NCBI GenBank assembly: GCA_051653605.1
Contig: JBOFWL010000145.1
Location: 310,001 to 374,000, forward strand
DNA: 64,000 nucleotides
From: JBOFWL01 sp051653605
GTDB lineage: Bacteria; Spirochaetota; Brevinematia; Brevinematales; Brevinemataceae
Direction of reading: 5' to 3'
Part shown: piece after piece, positions 1 through 7,297 of the stretch
Numbering within the stretch: position 1 is the first letter of the stretch
Layout: the number at the start of each line of letters is the position of its first letter
Notes under the pieces: model-generated
Databases searched by the model: none
What the model saw: only the letters and a program-made list of their open reading frames with translations
What the model was told of the DNA's origin: nothing
Translations under genes and position numbers: made by a program

Positions 1-23
1 CCTCAGAATCAAAGGAGTCAAAA

Positions 24-527
24 ATGGTAGTGACCAGTACTGGTATTGTAAATGGTGTTATTGATAATAAATATGGTAAAAAAGGCAGTGATTTTAATTC
101 ACATGGAATGCCAACCTATTCTCTCCCTCTTAAAATTGAAAATGCCCCTAAAGGCACCGTATCTTACGCCCTTGTATTAGATGATCCCGATGCATTTCCC
201 GTTAGTGGAGGATTTGTTTGGATTCACTGGGTAGCAGCTAATATTACTCGAACCGAGATTATGGAAAATGAAAGCCAAACAGCAACTGATTTTGTCCAAG
301 GTGTCAATAGCTGGACCAGTATGCAAGGTGGAAACCAAAGCCGTGAACTTTCCCGTTTTTATGGGGGAATGGCTCCTCCAGATGCTCCTCACTTATATAC
401 CTTAAAAGTCTACGCTCTCGACACAATGCTAGACCTTACCAACGGGTTCAACCTCAACGAGCTCTATCGTAAAATGGACGGGCATATATTAGAAACAGCT
501 GAATTAAAAGGATCGTATGATAATTAA
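24..527 (+). CDS. PEBP / YbhB-YbcL family protein
   Basis: A 167-residue protein of the phosphatidylethanolamine-binding (Raf kinase inhibitor-like) family. The family anion-binding motifs are visible: DPDA at about residues 54-57, HWVAANI at about 68-74 and YGGMAPPDAPHLY at about 113-125. There is no signal peptide, so it should be cytoplasmic. AAAGGAG lies 6 bases before the ATG. It appears to be monocistronic here and ends at a strong terminator shared with the convergent thiolase gene. In bacteria these proteins bind small anionic ligands but have no settled physiological role, so only the fold is confident. Length is normal for the family. Confidence 0.9.
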   Translation: MVVTSTGIVNGVIDNKYGKKGSDFNSHGMPTYSLPLKIENAPKGTVSYALVLDDPDAFPVSGGFVWIHWVAANITRTEIMENESQTATDFVQGVNSWTSMQGGNQSRELSRFYGGMAPPDAPHLYTLKVYALDTMLDLTNGFNLNELYRKMDGHILETAELKGSYDN

Positions 528-545
528 CTCCCATACGATACTAGC

Positions 546-580
546 AAAAAAGCCTCCACTTGGAGGCTTTTTTTATTTTT
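546..580. terminator. bidirectional intrinsic terminator
   Basis: A GCCTCCA/TGGAGGC stem with a 2-3 base loop is flanked by an A-run on the left and a T-run on the right. It can therefore terminate both the PEBP gene (+) and the thiolase operon (-). Confidence 0.9.
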
Positions 581-588
581 AATATAGT

Positions 589-1797
589 TTAAGGCTTTTT
601 GAGAATCATCGCAACACCCATGCCCCCTCCAATACAGAGAGATGCAAGGCCATATTGAGCTTCTTGTTTTGCCATTTCGTGGATCAAAGTTGTTGTGATA
701 CGTGCTCCAGATGCCCCAATAGGGTGTCCAATAGCAATTGCCCCACCGTTAGGGTTGGATTTAGCCAAGATTTTTTCCGCAGCATAACCTGTGTGTTCCG
801 CAATAAGGCGAATTGCTCCTAATGCTTGAGCAGCAAAAGCTTCGTTGTATTCAAAAATATTAATATCTTCAATCTTGATGTTGGCATGTTTGAGCGCAGA
901 AAGAGTTGCTGGAGCAGGGCCTAATCCCATTGTTGCAGGATCACATCCGCCTTGACCAATACCAACAATCTCAACCAAAGGCTTGAGATTATATTTTTTC
1001 ACAGCATCTTCAGAAACTACTAAGAATGCAGCAGCTCCATCGTTAAGCCCAGATGCATTTCCTGCAGTGACAGTTCCACCTTCAGGCTTGAAAGCAGGTC
1101 TGAGAGCAGCAAGCTTTTCTAAGTTAGTAGATCTATTTGGATATTCATCTTTTGCAAATTTAACAGTTTCTTTTTTCACTTGGATATCAACGGCAACAAT
1201 TTCATCATCGAAACGGCCACTATCAACAGCCTTAATAGCTTTTTGTTGAGAAGCGAAAGCAAATTCATCCTGTTCTTGTCGTGTGATTTTAAAGCGATCC
1301 GCAATATTTTCAGCAGTTATACCCATATGATAACCATGGAAAGCATCTGTAAGCCCATCAACAACCATATGATCTTTCATTTTGAGGTCGCCCATCTTAA
1401 AACCAGAACGAACCGAAGCAGGAAGAACAAATCCAGCTTGGCTCATGCTTTCAACACCACCGGCAACAACCATTTCGGCTTGCCCAGAAATAATATCAAC
1501 ATAGGCATTCATGACGCTCTTAAGCCCAGAGCCACAGATCATGTTTACTCCATACGCAGGAACACTATGAGGAATACCCGCATTAATGGACGATTGTCGT
1601 GCAATACCTTGAGCATGTCCAGCCATCAATACATTTCCAAAAGTAACTTCATAAAGCTCTTCGAGGGGGATATTATGCCCTTCCAACGCAGCTTTAATGG
1701 CAACTGCACCCAATTTTCCAGGAGCAATCCCTGCCAATGATCCCATAAATGACCCTACTGGGGTTCTTTTTGCTGATACAATGTATACTTTTCTCAT
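589..1797 (-). CDS. atoB: acetyl-CoA C-acetyltransferase (thiolase)
   Basis: A 402-residue thiolase that reversibly condenses two acetyl-CoA to acetoacetyl-CoA. The acyl-accepting Cys88 sits in NMICGSGLKS, His358 in GHPIGASGAR and the second catalytic Cys388 in CIGGGMG. These are the three residues and spacings expected for a biosynthetic/degradative acetyl-CoA acetyltransferase. It is cytoplasmic and full length. It is the last gene of a three-gene minus-strand operon behind the two CoA-transferase subunits (23-base gap). This implies acetoacetate or short-chain acyl-CoA metabolism: the transferase makes acetoacetyl-CoA and the thiolase splits it. The reverse direction, toward acetoacetate, is equally possible. 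Confidence 0.93.
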   Translation of the reverse strand: MRKVYIVSAKRTPVGSFMGSLAGIAPGKLGAVAIKAALEGHNIPLEELYEVTFGNVLMAGHAQGIARQSSINAGIPHSVPAYGVNMICGSGLKSVMNAYVDIISGQAEMVVAGGVESMSQAGFVLPASVRSGFKMGDLKMKDHMVVDGLTDAFHGYHMGITAENIADRFKITRQEQDEFAFASQQKAIKAVDSGRFDDEIVAVDIQVKKETVKFAKDEYPNRSTNLEKLAALRPAFKPEGGTVTAGNASGLNDGAAAFLVVSEDAVKKYNLKPLVEIVGIGQGGCDPATMGLGPAPATLSALKHANIKIEDINIFEYNEAFAAQALGAIRLIAEHTGYAAEKILAKSNPNGGAIAIGHPIGASGARITTTLIHEMAKQEAQYGLASLCIGGGMGVAMILKKP

Positions 1798-1820
1798 CTA
1801 AATACCTCGTTTAAAATAAT

Positions 1821-2480
1821 CTATAACGTTACGACTTTAAATTGAGGAGAAATTTCAAATTCTGCCTCGGTATTTTCCTTGACCCAATCTAAAGTATAGG
1901 GCGCAAAGACTTCTTCTAGGATTACCTTGCCATCTTTAAATGTGAAAAATGCGGCATCTGTAATTGCATGTTTCACAACTCCAACGCCCGTTAATGGCAA
2001 TGTACATTTTCGACGAATCTTTGGTGTACCGGATCTTTCTTCGAGGTGAGACCCCGCTACATACACCGTTCTAGCACCAACAACTAAATCCATAGCCCCA
2101 CCCATGCCAGGAGTTCTTTTTCCAGGGATTTTGAAATTAGCAATATTTGCATCTTGGTCGACTTCGAAGAAACCCAAAACAGCTGCATCTACATGTCCAC
2201 CTCTAATCATCGAAAAGCTTGTACTAGAATCGAAAAAACATCCTCCTGTAACAATAGAAGAAGGACGCCCACCTGCTGTTTGCAAATCTGGGTCGGGAAC
2301 TTCAGGAGCAGCCCCCATTCCTAAAAAGCCATTCTCCGATTGAAGAACAACTTGGACATCATTTGGGATATAGGCCGGAATAAAAGTTGGCACGCCTATT
2401 CCTAGATTCACCACCTGACCTGTCTTAAAAAGGCGACCACAACGCTTAAGTACGTTTTCTTGAATAAATTGATAAGCCAT
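1821..2480 (-). CDS. scoB: 3-oxoacid CoA-transferase subunit B
   Basis: The 219-residue beta subunit of a family I CoA-transferase (AtoA/ScoB type). The catalytic glutamate is Glu49 in SENGFLGMG, the residue that forms the glutamyl-CoA intermediate. The enzyme transfers CoA between acetoacetate (or another short acid) and an acyl-CoA such as acetyl- or succinyl-CoA. Its ATG shares one base with the stop of the alpha subunit gene (TAATG), so the two are probably translationally coupled and made in equal amounts. Substrate preference (acetoacetate or butyrate) cannot be read from the sequence. Confidence 0.92.
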   Translation of the reverse strand: MAYQFIQENVLKRCGRLFKTGQVVNLGIGVPTFIPAYIPNDVQVVLQSENGFLGMGAAPEVPDPDLQTAGGRPSSIVTGGCFFDSSTSFSMIRGGHVDAAVLGFFEVDQDANIANFKIPGKRTPGMGGAMDLVVGARTVYVAGSHLEERSGTPKIRRKCTLPLTGVGVVKHAITDAAFFTFKDGKVILEEVFAPYTLDWVKENTEAEFEISPQFKVVTL

Positions 2481-3163
2481 TATTTGCCTCCCAAGGGTAC
2501 GATATAATCAACAAATATGAATGGTGTATGCACCAAATCTGGATCAATATCCCCAATTTCTACTAGTTCTTCAACTTCAACAATAACTAAATCTGCTGCC
2601 ATTGCTAGTAGAGGATTAAAATTTCGTGCTGTTTTATTAAAAATAAGATTACCAGCTTTATCTGCTTTTCTTGCATGAAGAAGAGCAATATCTGCTCGCA
2701 AAGGAAGTTCGAGCAAGTATTTTTTTCCATCTATTTCCATAACTTGCTTGCCTTGTTCCACCTCTGTACCAATGCCCACTGGTGTAAGAACTCCGCCTAA
2801 ACCACTCCCCCCACAACGAACACGTTCGACGTAAGTTCCCATAGGCATTAGAGTAACATCCATTTCACCATCTCTGATAAGCTCTTGCGAGCATGAATTG
2901 AGCCCTACATGAGTGCTGTACGCTTTTTTGAACATCTTTTTTTTAATCATTGGTGCTACGCCGTTAATGTTCGTTTCATCAGCGGTATGCCATGAATGAT
3001 CACTGCTGATAAGGGTTAAGTCTCGATGGGGACAATGCTCTGCTGCTGCCGAAGTAAGTGAAAACGGCGCACCACATCCCATAAAACCACTACACATGAT
3101 TGAAAATCCAGGCTTAATCATGGCTGCAGCTTCTTTAGCTGTAATAATTGGCTTAGGAATCAT
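2480..3163 (-). CDS. scoA: 3-oxoacid CoA-transferase subunit A
   Basis: The 227-residue alpha subunit of the same CoA-transferase (AtoD/ScoA type). The glycine-rich CoA-binding stretch CGGSGLGGVLTPVG is at about residues 117-130. It is the first gene of the scoA-scoB-atoB operon, with a strong AAAGGAGG Shine-Dalgarno a few bases before the ATG and a readable sigma70 promoter upstream. The protein is cytoplasmic and has the usual length. Confidence 0.92.
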   Translation of the reverse strand: MIPKPIITAKEAAAMIKPGFSIMCSGFMGCGAPFSLTSAAAEHCPHRDLTLISSDHSWHTADETNINGVAPMIKKKMFKKAYSTHVGLNSCSQELIRDGEMDVTLMPMGTYVERVRCGGSGLGGVLTPVGIGTEVEQGKQVMEIDGKKYLLELPLRADIALLHARKADKAGNLIFNKTARNFNPLLAMAADLVIVEVEELVEIGDIDPDLVHTPFIFVDYIVPLGGK

Positions 3164-3218
3164 ACATCCTCCTTTATTATATCTATAAAATTTAATTGTT
3201 AAAACTTTTACCTATGGT

Positions 3219-3246
3219 ATTATAGCAGATTCTATAATTATTGCAA
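3219..3246 (-). promoter_or_regulatory. sigma70-type promoter of the scoAB-atoB operon
   Basis: Reading the minus strand, TTGCAA (3246-3241) and TATAAT (3224-3219) are separated by 16 bases, about 56 bases upstream of the scoA start. Confidence 0.55.
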
Positions 3247-3364
3247 GCTCGGAGGGGTATGTCTTCCTTGCTTATTAAAAAATATCATATTTTAAGGCAA
3301 ACTTTATTTTTTTTATTGAAAAAAAAATAAATATTCCGATATAAGAAGAGTGGAGAGGAATTTT

Positions 3365-4945
3365 ATGGTTATGATATGGAAAAAAGCAGCCACTGGCGTT
3401 TTTTTAGCTCTTTTGGGGCTGATCGCTTTGCGTATTCCCGTACGCGCAGCAGGTCTTCAAGACCCTATTTTTTACGAAAGTTATAATCAAAAATTCGAGT
3501 TTCTACCTTCTATGGAAATTTTTCGTAGTAGCGGGCTTGGTGTAAGTAATATTAATGGTCGAACCGCCATTGTCCCTGTAGAGCCTCAAATTCAGGATGC
3601 TTTTTATGATCTTCGTCTTGCTTTTGATGGAAACGACTTCTACGGCAATTATACGCCTATTCGGCGTAGTTACGAAGAAAACTCTCAACAAAAGTTATCT
3701 GGCGTGGCCTCTGCTAAATTTATTTCCGAGAAAAATAATCTTCTTCTTATGCCAAAATCTAGCGCTCTTCTTGCTAGCAGTGGTTTGAGTATGCAAAGTT
3801 TTACCATCGATTTTTGGATTTATCCTCTTTATAGTGGAGAGGGATTACAAACCATCCTCGAGTTCTCGGGAAGAAACCGCTCCGATCTCTCCGACCCTAA
3901 AAATTATGGGATTCACATCTCTCTAGAAAAGGGATTCATTGTTTATCATCTTAATAATCTTTTTCGGGATCAAAATACTAACCTCTATTCTTTTACCCTA
4001 CGCGAGCGCTCCGCTGCACCTAGAGGAACATGGAGTAGACATACCTTGGTACTTGATGCCTCTGAGGCTTCGTTGCGTATCTATCAAAATGGTATTGAGC
4101 AACAAGCTAAACCGCTGACTGCTCAAAGAATTGTCTCTGGATTACCATTGCTCCCCAATGAAGCAATTGCATCAAGTAAGCATTTCTTTCCTTTATCTAT
4201 TGGTAAAAATGGGGCTTTTTCCCTTGATGACATCAGTATTAGCGGTGACATTCGCACAAATTTCTCTGATAATCTGCTTCGTAATCGATTCTTGGAAACA
4301 GCGGTTTATACCGTATCTTCAAATCCTTCTTATATCAACAAAATGGCTCTTAATGGTCACTTCCCTAAAGAAAGCGGTGTAAGAGTTGCATATCGTATTT
4401 CTCCCCGTTATTTTTTTGCAAGAGATACTGAGATTCCTTGGGTATATATCAACCATGAGCAACCTGTATTTCCGCCCTCTCGCTCCCTAGGAAAATATAT
4501 TCAGTGGCGTTTTGAGTATACTCCTCCTGTTTCTGGCAGCGAATCTATGAGGCTTTACAGCTTATCGATGGGATACCGCGAAGATAGCATTCCTGCCCCT
4601 CTAAACGTGGAAATTTTAGCGGAAAATCGTGGCAGCGTATCCTTGGAGTGGGGTTCTCTACCAGATCCTAATGTGTCTTCTTACGAAATTTATTATGGAA
4701 CCAAACCTGGAAACTACTTTGGCAGTGCGAGCATCTCTCCTGCTTCTCCTGTAGAAGTGCCTGCACCTAGGTCGGTTGTTTCTCAGCCTATCAGATACAC
4801 TCTCGAAGGCTTAGAAAATGAAACCGCCTACTATATTGTTGTACGTGCTAGAAATAAGCATGGTGTATTGGGGCCTCCCTCTAGAGAATTATATGCTCGA
4901 CCTAGCGCCGTAAAATCTAGCCCTTATTATAGCATTCAATATTAA
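3365..4945 (+). CDS. secreted LamG-like / fibronectin type III protein
   Basis: A 526-residue exported protein of unknown function. The chosen start is ATG 3365, preceded at good distance by GGAGAGG; an upstream GTG at 3350 is in frame but lacks such a site. The N-terminus is a signal peptide (IWKKAATGVFLALLGLIALR followed by an AAG cleavage region). Roughly residues 110-310 look like a concanavalin-A/LamG-type jelly roll, with SFTIDFWIYPL and a GIHISLEKGFIVYHL strand pattern. The last 110 residues form an FN3-like domain with LEGLENETAYYIVVRARN. This suggests a periplasmic or surface protein that binds sugar or protein. An NCCGATAT box at 3335-3342 resembles the flagellar promoter -10 elements seen elsewhere here. 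The gene stands alone. Confidence 0.8.
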   Translation: MVMIWKKAATGVFLALLGLIALRIPVRAAGLQDPIFYESYNQKFEFLPSMEIFRSSGLGVSNINGRTAIVPVEPQIQDAFYDLRLAFDGNDFYGNYTPIRRSYEENSQQKLSGVASAKFISEKNNLLLMPKSSALLASSGLSMQSFTIDFWIYPLYSGEGLQTILEFSGRNRSDLSDPKNYGIHISLEKGFIVYHLNNLFRDQNTNLYSFTLRERSAAPRGTWSRHTLVLDASEASLRIYQNGIEQQAKPLTAQRIVSGLPLLPNEAIASSKHFFPLSIGKNGAFSLDDISISGDIRTNFSDNLLRNRFLETAVYTVSSNPSYINKMALNGHFPKESGVRVAYRISPRYFFARDTEIPWVYINHEQPVFPPSRSLGKYIQWRFEYTPPVSGSESMRLYSLSMGYREDSIPAPLNVEILAENRGSVSLEWGSLPDPNVSSYEIYYGTKPGNYFGSASISPASPVEVPAPRSVVSQPIRYTLEGLENETAYYIVVRARNKHGVLGPPSRELYARPSAVKSSPYYSIQY

Positions 4946-4957
4946 TTATAATATAAG

Positions 4958-4988
4958 AAAACCCCCTGCCTAGGCAAGGGGTTTATTT
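4958..4988. terminator. bidirectional intrinsic terminator
   Basis: An AAACCCC...GGGGTTT hairpin closes the convergent pair formed by the LamG/FN3 gene (+) and the small membrane protein gene (-). Confidence 0.85.
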
Positions 4989-4989
4989 A

Positions 4990-5412
4990 TTAGTCGTGAG
5001 AAGGAATAAGTAGCTTGAAGTTTTTATAAACCGTATCATAGCGTATTTGAGAAGACTCTCCACCTACTTTGAGATCTGCAATGTGACGATCAATATCAAA
5101 ACTATCCAACCAGATAACAACCGTTCGAGCGTGATCGGCTTGTTCTCCCACGCCACCTGATACCTTCGTTGTTTCTACTTTAAGACGCGAAATAAGTGTT
5201 TCTAAGGTATTTTTATCTTTAGAAGATGCTATTTTTTCTAGTAATTCTGTAATTCCTCCAGAAAAAGATACGCTTTTTGTCGAGCGCAGCCTTTTTGCGT
5301 AGCTTTGCATATCCGCTACAGCTTTTGGAGAAACCCCTATCAACACCAGTACATTCAAAACAATAAACAGACCAATAATCCCTACAACGTAATAACTAAT
5401 CTGAGAAATCAT
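4990..5412 (-). CDS. small single-pass membrane protein, unknown
   Basis: A 140-residue protein not recognised as a known family. One hydrophobic helix at about residues 5-27 (YYVVGIIGLFIVLNVLVLIG) anchors it in the inner membrane. The remainder is soluble and mostly predicted helix then strand, with a run of Ser/Lys/Glu. Its start codon overlaps the stop of the upstream SurA-like gene by four bases (ATGA), so the two are translationally coupled and probably act together. Low-complexity patterns or enzymatic motifs are not seen. Confidence 0.7.
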   Translation of the reverse strand: MISQISYYVVGIIGLFIVLNVLVLIGVSPKAVADMQSYAKRLRSTKSVSFSGGITELLEKIASSKDKNTLETLISRLKVETTKVSGGVGEQADHARTVVIWLDSFDIDRHIADLKVGGESSQIRYDTVYKNFKLLIPSHD

Positions 5413-6290
5413 TTTACAGCCTTCAAATTTTTTAGCAGATCTGCATTATGATAAACAATTGTTGCTTTATCCAATGCCTCTTCGACAAGAACATCATAGA
5501 GCGCCTTATGCTGCATAACTGTAAGGTATTCTTTTAGCCCTGGAAGAACCTCTTCGGCTTCCATAATACGTCCCTCATTTTTCTTGAGGAGTTTTACCAA
5601 AACAACAGTGCCATCATCTGCTGGTAAAGACGCAATTTTTCCTTCGGGGAGATCGGAAAGCACATTCTGAAGCGCTTCTGGAAGCTCTATTTTAGACATG
5701 TTTTCGGAGAAAGAACATTTTAATCCTCGCTCTTTTGCCAAGCTCATTATCTTAGCCCCATCTACTTCGGCAAGTACCGCAGCCGCTTCACGAGCATTTT
5801 CTGAAACTTCCATCTCAATAAATGTATATTTATCAGGAATTTGCATGCTTTCTTTATTGTGTTGATAATATTCTTTGGCTTCTTCGTCGCCAGGAGCGTT
5901 CAGTGCTTCAACCCTAGAAGTAAACAAAGCTTCTACCATTAAATCGGTATGTAGTTCGCTACGAAGGGTGGAATCTTCTAATCCTAAATCATCTAGAAGA
6001 ATTTCCCAATCATTATCATCCTCATATTGTGTGCGGAGTTCGAAAATAGCAGCACTTACCGTTTCATCATCAATGATAAAACCTTCCGACTGCGCGACAA
6101 GTTTGAGTGCAATACGATCGATAGCTCGTTGTAATCCTTCGGCATTAATATAGGCGATGTTTTCGTCGTTAGGGATGTCTGCATAATGGGGATCATTTTC
6201 TCTTTCTGTAAGAAAACGCTTAACAGAACGGACTACATCTGTCCCTAAAATAGGGGTGCCACTAACCTCGGCAAAGAGTGTGTTTTTCAT
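5409..6290 (-). CDS. SurA/PpiC-like protein without signal peptide
   Basis: A 293-residue protein resembling SurA N-terminal chaperone domains followed by a parvulin-type (PpiC) peptidyl-prolyl isomerase region. The pattern EYYQHNKESMQIPDKYTFIEMEV near residue 140 is what follows the SurA N domain in this family; the C-terminal half carries the PPIase-like strands. Unlike SurA or PrsA it begins MKNTLFAEVSG with no hydrophobic segment, so it should stay in the cytoplasm. It is coupled by a 4-base overlap to a small membrane protein gene, which might recruit it to the membrane. The PPIase active site is degenerate by eye, so a pure holdase or adaptor role is possible. Confidence 0.65.
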   Translation of the reverse strand: MKNTLFAEVSGTPILGTDVVRSVKRFLTERENDPHYADIPNDENIAYINAEGLQRAIDRIALKLVAQSEGFIIDDETVSAAIFELRTQYEDDNDWEILLDDLGLEDSTLRSELHTDLMVEALFTSRVEALNAPGDEEAKEYYQHNKESMQIPDKYTFIEMEVSENAREAAAVLAEVDGAKIMSLAKERGLKCSFSENMSKIELPEALQNVLSDLPEGKIASLPADDGTVVLVKLLKKNEGRIMEAEEVLPGLKEYLTVMQHKALYDVLVEEALDKATIVYHNADLLKNLKAVK

Positions 6291-6311
6291 GGAAAAATCC
6301 TTAAATTTAAA

Positions 6312-6350
6312 GAGAAAACTGGATTTTCTCGCGGTCTTATAATATAATAT
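6312..6350. promoter_or_regulatory. inverted repeat and AT-rich promoter zone between divergent operons
   Basis: A perfect 7-bp inverted repeat, GAGAAAA-CTGGA-TTTTCTC at 6312-6330, is followed by overlapping TATAAT boxes at about 6339-6350. These could drive the plus-strand UPF0182 operon. No good -35 element is visible, so an activator or operator role for the repeat is possible. Confidence 0.35.
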
Positions 6351-6396
6351 ATCGTGACAGAAATCTCAAGCTTTCTTAAAAAAAATGGAGGTCACT

Positions 6397-7290
6397 TTGT
6401 TCTCTCTCTCCCATCTTATCCGAATTTTTATTATGATTTCCATTGTTGTTATGGTTGCTTTTTTCAGCTCTTTAACGGCCATCGACGTTTTTATGGAGCC
6501 TTATTGGGCTTCTCTTCCGCCTTCCATCGAACAAAATTTCCGCCATATTTATATTAGCATGATTATCATAACATTATCAACTGCTGTTTTTGGGGTGGTA
6601 ACGTTTATTTTCTTTTATAATAGAGGCTTAAATAAATATCAAGATTTAATACGCCGTATGAGTGCCATTAATTTTGGTGGTAGAACTCGCCCTAATTTAC
6701 TTCGTTTCCCAAACGAAGATGAGTTCGGAAATTTAGGCACGCATCTTAACGCTTTGATGGAAAAACTTTCCTTTTATAACGAGAGTAAGACAAATATAGC
6801 TCAAATCGAGCAAGAAAAATTTTTTCTTATTGCGAAAAACGCCCATTTTCCTATTCTTATACTTAATACGCGCCCTTTAGAGCCTATTGTTTCTTATTAC
6901 AATCAAGCATTCAAGGAAATTTTCCTTAAGAGAAGTGTTTTTATCGATCATTCAGGAAAAACTCAAACACGCTATTATAATCTAGATGAAGCTCCTTTAA
7001 GTATGCTAAAAGTACGAACGCCCGATGGGCCTAATTTTTTTGATGACCGTCAATCATCTTGGATTCGCAACCCCGATTTAAGTGGCTCAGAAATTATTCA
7101 AACATTAAGAAATATAAAGTTTCGTAGCCTCAATGGTGAAAAATCATATGTTTTTGGGGAAGTCTTATTTTTCCCTGTCTATAACAAAGCAGAACAAACA
7201 GTTACCCAAATTCTTTATATTTTTCTTAACCCAAAACTGGATGAACGCCTTGTCCCTAAAGTAAACACGGCTCTCGGGCCAATAATATGA
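6397..7290 (+). CDS. membrane protein with HAMP-like and PAS-like regions
   Basis: About 297 residues. I chose TTG 6397 because GGAGGT lies 4 bases before it; the in-frame ATG 6385 sits before that site and has none of its own. Two transmembrane helices (about residues 6-28 and 50-75) flank a short periplasmic loop. They are followed by a HAMP-like linker with PNEDEFGNLGTHLNALMEKL, then a region that reads like a PAS fold (FLIAKNAHFPILILN, VSYYNQAFKEIF). No kinase, cyclase, GGDEF or methyl-accepting output domain follows, so it is a sensor-like protein without an obvious effector. It is the first gene of a five-gene operon and lies 7 bases from the UPF0182 gene. Confidence 0.7.
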   Translation: MFSLSHLIRIFIMISIVVMVAFFSSLTAIDVFMEPYWASLPPSIEQNFRHIYISMIIITLSTAVFGVVTFIFFYNRGLNKYQDLIRRMSAINFGGRTRPNLLRFPNEDEFGNLGTHLNALMEKLSFYNESKTNIAQIEQEKFFLIAKNAHFPILILNTRPLEPIVSYYNQAFKEIFLKRSVFIDHSGKTQTRYYNLDEAPLSMLKVRTPDGPNFFDDRQSSWIRNPDLSGSEIIQTLRNIKFRSLNGEKSYVFGEVLFFPVYNKAEQTVTQILYIFLNPKLDERLVPKVNTALGPII

Positions 7291-7297
7291 GGTTGCC

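Noticed and set aside
1180..1740. 186-codon open frame on the plus strand inside the thiolase gene
   Set aside because: It is a shadow of the minus-strand thiolase, which has all catalytic motifs; the shadow product has no sensible domain or ribosome site.
6354..6557. 67-codon frame starting with GTG before the HAMP/PAS-like gene
   Set aside because: It overlaps the longer gene in another frame, encodes no credible protein and has no Shine-Dalgarno.
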